From Cliona cf. orientalis (taxonomy: Eukaryota; Porifera; Demospongiae; Clionaida; Clionaidae): a stretch of DNA of 64,000 bases. The DNA is taken from assembly GCA_963930775.1 (NCBI GenBank), contig OZ005706.1:3400545-3464544 (forward strand), read 5' to 3'. Shown one piece after another: positions 47,447-56,600 of the stretch (the first letter of the stretch is position 1; the number at the start of each line of letters is the position of its first letter). The position numbers and the translations under genes were made by a program. Under the pieces are notes generated by a model. It made no database searches. It was not told the DNA's origin and worked only from the letters and a program-made list of their open reading frames with translations.

Positions 47447-47546
47447 GGTTTCTACGTGATTTAGAAGACCTCAGGGCTCAGTGAAACCCTCGCTTCGCTT
47501 GGGATTCTACACAGAGCCCTTCGGTCTTCTAAATCATGTAGAAACC
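47447..47546. repeat. 100-bp foldback element
   Basis: GGTTTCTACGTGATTTAGAA at the left and TTCTAAATCATGTAGAAACC at the right pair over 24 bp. A central CTCGCTTCGCTTGGG / CCCTTCGG region gives a small inner hairpin, as at 2,229-2,335. Confidence 0.78.
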
Positions 47547-47929
47547 TCCTTGTTTGCGTCTCCTTGTAGAATTTCTTCTTTTTGCGGTTGCTGCTCATAT
47601 TGACAACCTTTGCCAGAAAAGTGCACATTTTTATTAGACTAAATATGGTAGAAGTACTAGAAGCAAAGTAAACGATAAGTCAACTATAAATTTAATGTTA
47701 AAAGTTACTATACGATATGATCAATGAGTCAGTAAATCAAAAAAGTTATAGATAGTCGTCACTTCTAGCTGGTGCATGGTTCCATGGCCACCTTTCATGT
47801 GTCAACGTGCACCATAGAGTGATTGGTATAGCTAATATTGTTCAAACTGTGAAGAACATGAGTATAGCTACATGACATTAGTCTAGTGACGGACAATAAT
47901 AATAGTTACATCAATTTTGTAGTGGAGTT

Positions 47930-48682
47930 ATTTTATCCTGGAGGGAGTCATTTATTCCTTAGGTAGAAATGACTGGGGATTCATTTCTACCTAGGTTAAA
48001 ATGAAGCGGGGTCATTTGAGCCTAGGCTAGAATGACTGGGGAGTCATTTTGAGGGGGAGTCATTTCCACCTATGACACCGGGGGTCCAAATTTGTCATGA
48101 CAGGATGTATGAAATGTCCATAGAACTTGTATAGGTGTGTATTAAAACAAAAGGTACGCCTTTATCAACCCCAAATGCTGGTCGTCTGACCTATGGCTAG
48201 CTGTATACCCATATTATTGATCATACATAATTGATTCAAGTGGCATATATTATATCTGATTTGCCACTAAAAATATTATGGAAACTGCGTTCTGATGATT
48301 GGACCAGAAGAGATCACCCATAATCCATGGTTATCCGCCATCTTTTGTCTATTAAATTTAGCATAGTATTAAATAGACATCTCTAGCAATGCTGGTTTTG
48401 CTGATCCGGCAGTTTGACTACGTAATGCTGGTCAGACCAGTGAGATGAGGGTCTGTCACATATGATAGTTGAATCCCCAAAATACTCGGACCCCATGCAG
48501 ACCCTGGCAGAACCCAGCCCCCGACACTTCTGAATCTCTGCTATAGTTGATAACAAGCATGGGGGTCAATATAATATTATTTCAGAAATATAAGGGCCGG
48601 GGGTCCAAATTTGTCGTGACAGGGAGGTATGAAATGTCCATAGAACTTGTATAGGTGTGTATAATTTAATCAAAAGGTACGC
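47930..48682. repeat. Direct repeats in an otherwise gene-free stretch
   Basis: GGGGTCCAAATTTGTC(A/G)TGA through ATAGAACTTGTATAGGTGTG is present at 48,079-48,160 and again at 48,597-48,682. Before it, (G)GGAGTCATTT-type motifs recur about five times (47,950-48,065) with TAGGTAGAAATGACTGGGG. No coding signal. Confidence 0.7.
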
Positions 48683-48971
48683 GCACTCACTGGAAAGATG
48701 ACAGCAGACGAGGAGAATGTCAAACAGAGAATATAAGAAGCGGACAAATGGGCGAGAAAGTAAGGAGCAGACTTCAGGTGGCGAGAGATTTCAGGTCAAC
48801 AGTACTAGGGCGAATCCGTTGCGCGAAAATTTTGAAGCCGCGCCCACTTTGAGGCAATCCCACGCCCATTTCGATCGATTTGTTATACCCCGCGCGCATG
48901 CGCAAGGGGGTAAAGTAATCGGTCGCGTCGTCGTTGTTGTTGTCGTTGTAGTTGGTTAGCAGAATAATTAT

Positions 48972-49597
48972 GGAGCGCCATAGTGGACAAAATTCATGTC
49001 TGTACAATCGCATCGATGTTTCCATACATGATATCGACGTCTCGATCACTGATGTTCATGTATCGATCATCGATGTCGACGTTTCGGTAGCTGATGTTCA
49101 TGTATCGATCATCGATGTCGACGTTTCGATCTTGGATAGATGTGTTTCGATTTTGGATAGGTATGTTTCGATCTCTTCTATTGACGTGGATGTTGGCTGC
49201 TGCGATATACGTTATCACTAGTATCTGTTTCCATCTTCGGACATTACACAGGCAGGCCCTTGCTCGTGCGTGCACTAGTCTCGCGCGCCAGCCCTCCATG
49301 CATGCACGGTACCGGTACGCGCTACGCGGTATGGTTATCCGAAGATGGAAATATAGATATTAGCAAGAGTAAAATTACATTAGTGATAGCGATAGCAAGC
49401 GCATATTGCAGCAGCCAACATCCACGTCATAGCTATCCAAGATCGAAACATCGATATCGATGGTCGATACATGAACATCAGTGATCGAAACGTCGACATC
49501 GATGATCGATACACGAACATCAGTGATCGACACATCGATATGTATGAAAACATCGATGCGATTGTACAATCATGAATTTTGTCCACTATGGCGCTCC
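48972..49597. mobile_element. Foldback element with 21-bp TCGAT-rich tandem repeats in both arms
   Basis: Ends GGAGCGCCATAGTGGACAAA and its complement TTTGTCCACTATGGCGCTCC. Each arm is a tandem of 21-bp units around GATGTTCATGTATCGATCAT / CGATGTCGACGTTTCGAT, read outward-in on the left (49,030-49,175) and as complements on the right (49,435-49,560). The units give a seven-residue period when translated (D-V-H-V-S-I-I, D-V-D-V-S-I-x) on either strand, a by-product of the self-complementary TCGA core. Between the arms lies CATACGCGC-type unique sequence. No transposase. Confidence 0.88.
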
Positions 49598-49639
49598 TTA
49601 CTCAGGTGCCTTGACCTCGAGATATGGCGATTATTTATG

Positions 49640-49712
49640 GAGCGCCATAGTGGACAAAATTCATGATTGTACAATCGCATCGATGTTTCTATACATAATA
49701 CTATGGCGCTCC
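49640..49712. mobile_element. 73-bp miniature derivative of the preceding foldback
   Basis: GGAGCGCCATAGTGGACAAA through GTACAATCGCATCGATGTTT equals the first 57 bp of the large foldback, and ACTATGGCGCTCC closes it. It is an internal-deletion derivative that lost all tandem repeats. Confidence 0.88.
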
Positions 49713-49811
49713 ATACCTGAGCGACTAATAAGCACAATGAATCAGTCGCATTTGGCGAAAAACGGGCTTCAGTGTGCTTCGAATCGAGGGATATGGTCCA
49801 CGAGCGTCACA

Positions 49812-50167
49812 ATAGCGATATCCAACCTCCAAATTTCACTGATTTTTCCGCGGATTATCTTTTAGTGGAATATCAATGTTCGAGTATCAGAAGGTAGCTC
49901 TCCACGAGCCCTATTCAACGGTGCTTGTAACGTGTCCGTAGATAAAACCGTTGCGTAGCCACGCCCACCTAAATTTTCCTCATAGAAACTTAATACAAAC
50001 AAAAACGAAGCTAGCAGCGGTTCCGCGGAACCGATTTGCACGGTTAAGGCGTCAGTAGATAGCTCATTCAGTGAGCTATCCAGCGCATTTTTTTCTCGTG
50101 AGCGTACTCATAACCAGAGCTGAGATATTTTCGATTTACTGGAGGCCCTTGGAGGTTGGATATCGCT
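49812..50167. mobile_element. 350-bp TIR element X, copy 1
   Basis: TAGCGATATCCAACCTCC at the left and GGAGGTTGGATATCGCTA at the right form an exact 18-bp TIR. Internal landmarks: TGTTCGAGTATCAGAAGG, GTAGCCACGCCCACC, GTTCCGCGGAACCG. Reversed copies lie at 53,092-53,763. GTCACA precedes and follows it, a possible target duplication. Confidence 0.85.
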
Positions 50168-50185
50168 AGTCACATGACTCACAAA

Positions 50186-50396
50186 TACCGTAGGACGGGT
50201 TTTAATTGCGTAGTTTAATAATTGCGTTCTTGTCAAGCTAGGCCAAATTGCGAATCCAATAATTGCGATGGACGACCCCGTACCGTACTGTAGTATACGT
50301 GCACGCTTATGTTTGCGAATCTATTAATTGCGAAACGTAGAAAAACTCGCAATTCGCAATTAATAGATACTCACAATTAAAACCCGACCTACGGTA
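50186..50396. mobile_element. TA-flanked foldback MITE, family 1, copy 2
   Basis: TACCGTAGGACGGGTTTTAA at the left, TTAAAACCCGACCTACGGTA at the right. Same family as 10,461. The surrounding repeat reads ...CACAAA-[TA-element-TA]-GTGCC..., whereas the uninserted copy at 15,157 reads CACAAATAGTGCC, so the target is a single TA that was duplicated. Confidence 0.93.
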
Positions 50397-50495
50397 GTGC
50401 CTTTTTGTTAGCCTTCGTAACCACGCCTATCGACAGTGCCCCTCAATGCATTATGCATACAGGCCTTGTGCTTTCTGCTCATGCGCATAACATTG

Positions 50496-50873
50496 AATAA
50501 TTATGGATGGTAAAGGTAGTCAATAATGCTAGTGGCACGCGTTTGGCTGGTGGCTATCATATCCGCAGACTGGAATGCAAAGCCCCATCGAATCGGAATG
50601 TAAGATATCTATATTTACCTAGTCTGGATCTGGTGCAGAGAAATTCAGTGATGTGTTGGCTGATATCACCAAGAGCCCTACCGTACACGTTCTAATCGCC
50701 ATTAGAGTGTGAAAATTATCCTTTGCGATCAGGTGGCACGCACATTTTGTATCAAAATTAAAAGTATAGGGACGCGTGGATGGGAGCATATAGAGCGTGA
50801 AAATCGCACTTCAGGCCGAGGTGGCGCATCAGAGAGGCGCGTTAATTAGATCGGATACGGTATATTATTATTG
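50496..50873. other. Short stretch without recognised features
   Basis: No gene or repeat with a second copy in the window was recognised. AGCATATAGAGCGTGAAAATC-type sequence is followed by the TTAA element at 50,874. Confidence 0.35.
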
Positions 50874-51883
50874 TTAAGGTACCATTTAATTGCGTGGGCG
50901 TGAGCGTCAGGAATGGCTAATTCAATTAGCGAATCGTGAAGGGGCGTGGCCGAAGAGGCCATACGAGTGCTCTTGGTCGAAGGTGGGCGTGTCCAGAATC
51001 GGCCAGGCATGATTATGCGCGTGTAATTAGCGACCGGAAGTGGCCCCTGAAGAAAAGGCCGGTAATTGCCCACATCAAAGCAAGATCAAAGCATTCTTGC
51101 TTAACTATTAACCGCAACGACAAAAAAAAAAAAAAAGCCAATTAGGCCTAATTAAGCATGTGGGCGTGCTCCTGGCACTGTGTGGAGTGTGTGCGTGTGC
51201 GTTAATGCAGGTTTTATTGCTTCCGATTGGGCGTGGCTTCACAGGCCAGTGCTTGGACATCGGGGCCGGGGACTTGGCTGCGGCGATAGGTGGGCGTGTC
51301 CCGGATGCGGTGGTGACCTTTGAACCCGTACAGGAGGCTTTGGGGGCGTGGCAGGAGGTCAAAGGTGAGGCCATGTCTGTTAATGAGGCACTGTACGGCG
51401 GTGCGATCGAGGGGCCTGTACGGCTGGACGGAAGCTGACGATGGTTTGAAGCGGATGTGGTTGCGATGACGTGTTGTTACTCCGCCCACACAGGAAATGA
51501 GGTGAGCTCTTGCGTGGGCGGTGTGGCAGAACGGCCTCCAAGTGTTTGTGTGTGTTTTGGCCTTGAGGAAGCTGTGTGTTTTAATTGGGATTGATTGTGG
51601 GCTTCCGGTGGACATCCGGTGGTTAGTAGGCACTTGATTGAGAATGGTGGTCCTTGGGGAACAGGGTGGGGCTGTTTTGGGCGTGGCCTGGCCCCTCCCT
51701 TCCGGCTCGGCTTCCGGTCCATGGAGGATATTAAATGAACACTTCCGGCTCTAGCAGCCACACCCCTGAGACCTGTGCAATTAAAAGGGCGTGGTTACAC
51801 AACATGCACCTCACTAATGACTTTGATGTGGTTTAGGTGTCATATCCCCCACCTCACGCCCACGCAATTTTATGGTACCTTAA
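50874..51883. mobile_element. TTAA-flanked 1-kb element, copy A (complete)
   Basis: Left end TTAAGGTACCATTTAATTGC followed by GTGGGCGTGAG, right end CTCACGCCCACGCAATTTTA then TGGTACCTTAA, giving TIRs of about 31 bp inside TTAA. G-rich throughout, with many GGGCGTGGC/GTGGGCGTG motifs and a poly(A) run at 51,122. The frame at 51,160-51,438 (MGVLLALCGVCACALMQVLL...) is also open in copy D but has different stops, so coding is doubtful. No transposase. Confidence 0.88.
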
Positions 51884-52559
51884 ATTCAGTTTGTTCCTCC
51901 TAATGCAGATGTTTTTCTAGCTAAATGAACACACTTTTTTCCACTTAGGATGCGGTCAGTCTTCTTGTAATAATATTAATAATAAGTTTAGATGTTATAA
52001 TTATTATAATGTATAATATATTAAGGTACCATTAAATTGCGTGGGCGTGAGCGTGAGGATTGGCTGATTCAATTAGCGAATCGTGAGGGGGTGTGGCCGA
52101 AGAGGCCATACGAGTGCTTTTGGTCGAAGGTGGGCGTGTCCAGAATCGGCCAGGGATGATTATGCGCGTGTAATTAGCGACCGGAAGTGGCCCCTGAAGA
52201 AAAGACCAGTAATTGCCCACATCAAAGCAAGATCAAAGCTTAACTATTAACCGCAACGACTTATTACACACTAATTACACACTAAGGCCAGACCAATTTA
52301 ATTTGTTGTTGCTCGGATATTGTGAGGTAAAAATTGGAGCGAGCGATCGAAAAAAAAAGGGAAAAAAAGCAATTAATTATAGACCACAATCTAATTAAGA
52401 CAGACTAATGTGACTATCTAGGACCAGGAAATCAAGATAGAATACAAAAACCACTCTACTGTACATAAGCTCCACCCAACTTAATTTTTTTTTTTTCTGT
52501 TTGCCCAAAAATTGGAGCGAGCGAATCCGTGCAACAACTTATTTAATTGGTGTGGCCTA

Positions 52560-52934
52560 AGTAGAAAAAAAAATGATTTTAATTATTGGGACTCTGGGGA
52601 GCGGTTGGGACCGTAAATTTTATATGACACGCAGAATGGCTCAAATTACGAACTTTGATCGAGAGACTTTTTTGATTCACGCCCTAGAATTAAAGTTATG
52701 GCTCTTTGAAGTTTGTATAGGAAGCCATTCACTTGCAATGTTTGCCAAAAAAATTTTTACGGGCACGCAGAATAAATTTTACGGGCGCGCGGGGTATGTT
52801 AACGACCCTTTACCGAATGTTGTGCATATTACTGTTTGGATGCCTGCTTGCATTGTATGGCTCTACTATGCATCCAGCTCGACTGTGTGGTGGTTTTTGG
52901 ACCATTTTTTTCTGCTTAGTGTGTGGTTCCCTTG
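52560..52934 (-). repeat. Reversed copy of the ACCACACACTAAGCAG repeat
   Basis: Ends TTTCTGCTTAGTGTGTGGTT. Internal CTTGCATTGTATGGCTCTAC, GACGCAGAATGG-type and AAGTTATGGCTCTTTGAAGT segments are reverse complements of 5,351-6,025. Nested in the second TTAA element. Confidence 0.8.
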
Positions 52935-52959
52935 TTACACACTACTAAGTAGAAAACAA

Positions 52960-53980
52960 GAAAAATTAATATAAATAATTAATGTTTGAGGCTCTGGGAA
53001 GCAGTTCATGACAAAATTTTTATATGAGCACGCAGAATGGATCGCACCTGCAAATTTAAATGAAGCGGAATTTTGATTCACTCCTTAGAATAGTGATTAC
53101 AGACCTCCAAGGGCCTGCAGTAGATCTCGGCTCTGGCTAGGAGTACACTCATGAAACAAATTGCATAGATAGTTCAATGAAAAAGCTATCTATCGAGGCC
53201 TTAACCTTGTAAATCGGTCCCGCGGAATCGTCGCTAGCTTCATTTTTGCTTGTATTAAGTTTCTATGTAGAAAGTTCCGGTGGGCGTGGCTTCGTAACGG
53301 TTTTGCCTACGATCGCGTTACAAGCGCCATTGGATAGAGCTCGTGGAGAGCTACCTTCTGATAGTCGAACATTGAAAAACCGGTGAAATTTGGAGGTCTG
53401 TAATTAGCGATATCAGACCTCCAAGGGCCTCCAGTAAATCAAAAATATCTCGGCTCTGGCTAGGAGTACACTCACAGAAAATATTGCGCTAGGTAGCTCA
53501 CTGAATGAGCTATCTACTGATGTCTTAGCTGTGCAAATTGGTTCAGCGGAACCGCCGCTAGCTTCGTTTTTGTTTGTATTAAGTTTCTATGGGGAAAGTT
53601 TAGGTGGGCGTGGCTACATAACGGTTTTATGTACAGACGCGTTACAAGCGCCATTGGATAGAGCTCGTGGAGAGCTATCTTCTGATACTCGAACATTGAT
53701 ATTCCACTAAAAATAATCCGCGGAAAAATTGGTGAAATTTGGAGGTCTGAAATCGCTACTGTAAGAATTAAAGTTACGGCCCTTTGAAGTTTCCTAGGAA
53801 GCCATGCATTTGCAATGTTTGCCCATAAAAAATTACGGGCGCGCGGGGTACGTTGACGACCCTTTACCAAACACTGTGCATATGATACCTGCTTGCATTG
53901 TATGGCTCTACTATGCATCCAGTTCGACTATGTGGTGGTTTTCGGACCTTTTTTCTGCTTAGTGTGTGGTCTCCTTGAAA
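52960..53980 (-). repeat. Another ACCACACACTAAGCAG copy, split by a double X insertion
   Basis: The halves 52,960-53,091 (to CTCCTTAGAAT) and 53,764-53,980 (from AGAATTAAAGTTACGGCCC) are colinear with the neighbouring copy, where the same place reads GCCCTAGAATTAAAGTTATG. AGAAT is present on both sides of the insert. Confidence 0.85.
53092..53763 (-). mobile_element. Two tandem copies of TIR element X (copies 2 and 3)
   Basis: Each runs from (GAT)ATCAGACCTCCAAGGGCCT to TTTGGAGGTCTG, with the boundary at about 53,400-53,410 sharing one end. Landmarks TCGTGGAGAGCTA, GTGGGCGTGGCT and GCGTTACAAGCGCCATTGG recur in both and, reversed, in copy 1 at 49,812. The right copy is closer to copy 1. The pair is flanked by AGAAT. 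Confidence 0.8.
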
Positions 53981-54568
53981 AAAAAAAAAGCTGATTAGGC
54001 CTAATTAAGTATGTGGGCGTGTTCCTGGCACTGTGTGCAGTGTGAGCGTGTGCGTTAATGCAGGTTTTATATTACTTCCGATTGGGCGTGGCTTCACGGG
54101 CCAGTGCTTGGACATCCGGCGCCTAGGACTTGGCCGCGGCGATAGGTGGGCGTGTCCCGGATGCGGTGGTGACCTTTGAACCCCGTGAGGAGGCTTTGGG
54201 GGCGTGGCAGGAGGTCAAAGGTGAGGCCATGTCAGGCACTGTACGCCGGTACGCGGTGCGATCGAGGGGCTGGACGGAAGCTGACGATGCGGATGTGGTT
54301 GCGATGGCGTGTTGTTACCCCACCCACACAGGAAATGAGGTGAGCTTTTGTGTGGGCAGTGTGGCAGAACGGCCTTGAAGTGTTTGTGTATGTTTTGGCC
54401 TTGAGGAAGCTGTGTGTTTTAATTGGGATTGATTGTGGGCTTCCGGTGGACATCCGGTGGCCAGTCGGCACTTGATTGAGAATGGTGATCCTTGAGGCAC
54501 AGGGTGGTGCTGTTTTGGGCGTGGCCTGGCCCCTCCCTTCCGGCTCGGCTTCCGGTCCATTGAGGATA

Positions 54569-55589
54569 TTAAGGTACCATTTAATTGCGTGGGCGTGAGC
54601 GTCAGGAATGGCTAATTCAATTAGCGAATCGTGAAGGGGCGTGGCCGAAGAGGCCACACGAGTGCTTTTGGTCGAAGGTGGGCGTGTCCAGAATCGGCCA
54701 GGGATGATTATGCGCGTGTAATTAGCGACCGGAAGTGGCCCCTGAAGAAAAGGCCGGTAATTGCCCACATCAAAGCAAGATCAAAGCATTCTTTCTTAAC
54801 TATTAACCGCAACGACAAAAAAAAAAAAAAAAAAAAAAAAAAGCTTATTAGGCCTAATTAAGCATGTGGGCGTGTTCCTGGCACCGTGTGGAGTGTGTGC
54901 GTGTGCGTTAATGCAGGTTTTATTGCTTCCGATTGGGCGTGGCTTCACGGGCCAGTGCTTGGACATCGGCACCTGGGACTTGGCCTCGGCGATAGGTGGG
55001 CGTGTCCCGGAAGCGGTGGTGACCTTTGAACCCCGCGAGGAGGCTTTGGGGGCGTGGCAGGAGGTCAAAGGTGAGGCCATGTCTGTTAATGAGGCGCTGT
55101 ACGGCGGTGCGATCGAGGGGCCTGTACGGCTGGACGGAAGCCGACGATGGTTTGAAGCGGATGTGGTTGCGATGACGTGTTGTTACTCCGCCCACACAGG
55201 AAATGAGGTGAGCTCTTGCGTGGGCGGTGTGGCAGAACGGCCTCCAAGTGTTTGTGTGTGTTTTGGCCTTGAGGAAGCTGTGTGTTTTAATTGGGATTGA
55301 TTGTGGGCTTCCGGTGGACATCCGGTGGTTAGTAGGCACTTGATTGAGAATGGTGGTCCTCGGGGAACAGGGTGGGGCTGTTTTGGGCGTGGCCTGGCCC
55401 CTCCCTTCCGGCTCGGCTTCCGGTCCATGGAGGATATTAAATGAACACTTCCGGCTCTAGCAGCCACAGCCCTGAGACCTGTGCAATTAAAAGGGCGTGG
55501 TTACACAACATGCACCTCACTAATGACTTTGATGTGGTTTAGGTGTCATATCCCCCACCTCACGCCCACGCAATTTAATGGTACCTTAA
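54569..55589. mobile_element. TTAA-flanked 1-kb element, copy D (complete, inserted into its own kind)
   Basis: TTAAGGTACCATTTAATTGC at the left, CACGCAATTTAATGGTACC-TTAA at the right, inside the second copy at its internal TTAA. It is highly similar to copy A along its whole length, except for a longer poly(A) run (54,818-54,842). The frame 54,866-55,300 (144 codons) is longer than in copy A because of base differences. Confidence 0.9.
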
Positions 55590-55740
55590 ATGAACACTTT
55601 CGGCTCTAGCAGCCACACCCCTGAGACCTGGACAATTAAAAGGGCGTGGTCACACAACATGTACCTCACTAATGACTTTGATGTGGTTTAGGTGTCATAT
55701 TCCCCACCTCACGCCCACGCAATTTAATGGTACCTTAATA

Positions 55741-56098
55741 GCCATCAGATGCTTTGGTACCACTGGGCCTACCACCACTAGTGCTGACAGACTATCCATC
55801 AGAGGCTTTGGTACCACTGGGCCTACCTCCTGAGTCCACTTGTGCCGACAGAATAGCCATCAGATGCTTTGGTACCACTGGGCCTACCACCACTAGTACT
55901 GACAGAATATCCATCAGAGGCTTTGGTGCCACTGGGCCTACCACCACTGGTGCCCACAGAATAGCCATCAGAGGCCTTAGTATTACTTGGCCGACCATCT
56001 TTTTTACCAAACATAAATCCAAAAGATGTACACTGTTTATTAAAAGCATAATTCAGTGTAGAACAATAATAATTATTATTATTGCACTTTTTTACCAC
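55741..56098 (-). CDS. AT-hook-like tandem-repeat protein fragment (54-bp repeats)
   Basis: From the ATG at 56,014 (or 56,098) the frame gives MFGKKDGRPSNTKASDGYSV, then repeats of an 18-residue unit GRPSGTKASDGYSVGTSG. Five DNA units begin near 55,741, 55,796, 55,857, 55,911 and 55,965. Four spacings are 54 bp except one of 61 bp, whose seven extra bases break the frame, so only three units are in frame before a stop at about 55,823. G-R-P is the AT-hook core, and proteins with such runs bind A/T-rich DNA. The array abuts the right end of the TTAA element (55,738), so its 3' part may have been cut off by that insertion. Family not certain. Confidence 0.5.
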
Positions 56099-56280
56099 GA
56101 GGCATACTATTCAACAACTCACTGACTGAATGATAGTAGATCACAACTTGAAACACTTTAACAACCAGCCACCACCAAAAGGACAACAATCAGTCAGTCA
56201 GCTTGCACCACAAAGATTGATAATACCGCAAGAATCTACAGCACTTACTACCAAATTATGTGGTGCTTAGTGAGTATTTA

Positions 56281-56340
56281 TCGTCATTGGCTGCTTCATG
56301 CTCTAGAAAATATCTAGAGCATGAAACAACCAATGACGAT
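56281..56340. repeat. Strong 27-bp hairpin upstream of the AT-hook-like frame
   Basis: TCGTCATTGGCTGCTTCATG followed by CTCTAGA pairs with TCTAGAG then CATGAAACAACCAATGACGA, with one or two mismatches and a five-base loop. It lies 180 bp upstream (on the minus strand) of the repeat-protein frame. It could be a tiny foldback element. Confidence 0.75.
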
Positions 56341-56504
56341 CCTAACTTTGCTTCACTCTCTATGGTAAATATTATTGTCATAGGCCTAAACTGTGTATTG
56401 ATGATGATGCATCAGTATACATACTAGTATTTAATCTTTTATTATCCAATATACATGTAAGACAGCCTTTCCCGGCATCATTGGCTGTTAAAAAGAGTTG
56501 GAAA

Positions 56505-56600
56505 AAAATCGGCCCTAGCGGGATTCGAACCGGGGCGCGCATTTCACACTGCCTAGCAGACTCAGAGCTTTACCATTAGACCATCTGGACAGTAGTATAG
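56505..56600 (-). ncRNA. tRNA-like sequence, degenerate
   Basis: On the minus strand TGGTCTAATGGTAAAGC is an A box and GGTTCGAATCC a perfect B box, about 50 bp apart. T-arm pairing is poor (two of five pairs fail) and the acceptor stem is not clear, so not a working tRNA. An ATTACATTACATTAC run follows on the plus strand at 56,772. The copy near 6,097 shares the B-box and flanking GTGAAA-type sequence, pointing to a tRNA-derived repeat family. Confidence 0.5.

Larger units (their letters stand above)
48885..50495 (+). repeat. Copy R2 of a dispersed repeat, carrying four inserted elements
   Basis: Starts TACCCCGCGCGCATGCGCAA then GGGTAAAGTAATCGG and GTCGTCGTTGTT. It continues at 49,717 (CTGAGCGACTAATAAGCAC, GGTCCACGAGCGTCACAA) and ends at 50,397-50,490 (GTGCCTTTTTGTTAGCC, CACGCCTATCGACAG, CATGCGCATAAC). 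This order equals R1 at 14,936. Insertions: foldback 48,972-49,597, mini-foldback 49,640-49,712, a 350-bp TIR element 49,812-50,167 and a TA-flanked MITE 50,186-50,396. Confidence 0.78.
52021..55738. mobile_element. TTAA-flanked element, second copy, interrupted twice (B + C + E parts)
   Basis: Part B (52,021-52,262) equals the first 240 bp of copy A up to CCGCAACGAC. Part C (53,978-54,572) equals the stretch from the poly(A) run to GAGGATATTAA. Part E (55,586-55,738) equals the remainder to the right TIR. Between B and C lies a 1.7-kb block of other repeats. Between C and E lies copy D, inserted at the TTAA of GGATATTAAATGAACAC. The three parts are colinear with copy A, so this was one element. 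Confidence 0.85.

Noticed and set aside
49000-49569. Long heptad-like open frames on both strands
   Set aside because: They follow from a 21-bp self-complementary tandem repeat in foldback arms. Both strands are open equally and there is no start context or splice structure, so they are not treated as genes.
48885-50495. CRISPR-like array because of short regular repeats
   Set aside because: Repeats are contiguous 21-bp tandems without unique spacers, in clearly eukaryotic DNA.
51160-51438. 92-codon frame in TTAA copy A (144 codons in copy D)
   Set aside because: Stops and length differ between copies and the frame spans GGGCGTGGC motifs, with no known domain. Treated as non-coding.
56505-56600. 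Functional tRNA gene
   Set aside because: A and B boxes are good but the T-arm and acceptor stems do not pair, so it is called a tRNA-like repeat.
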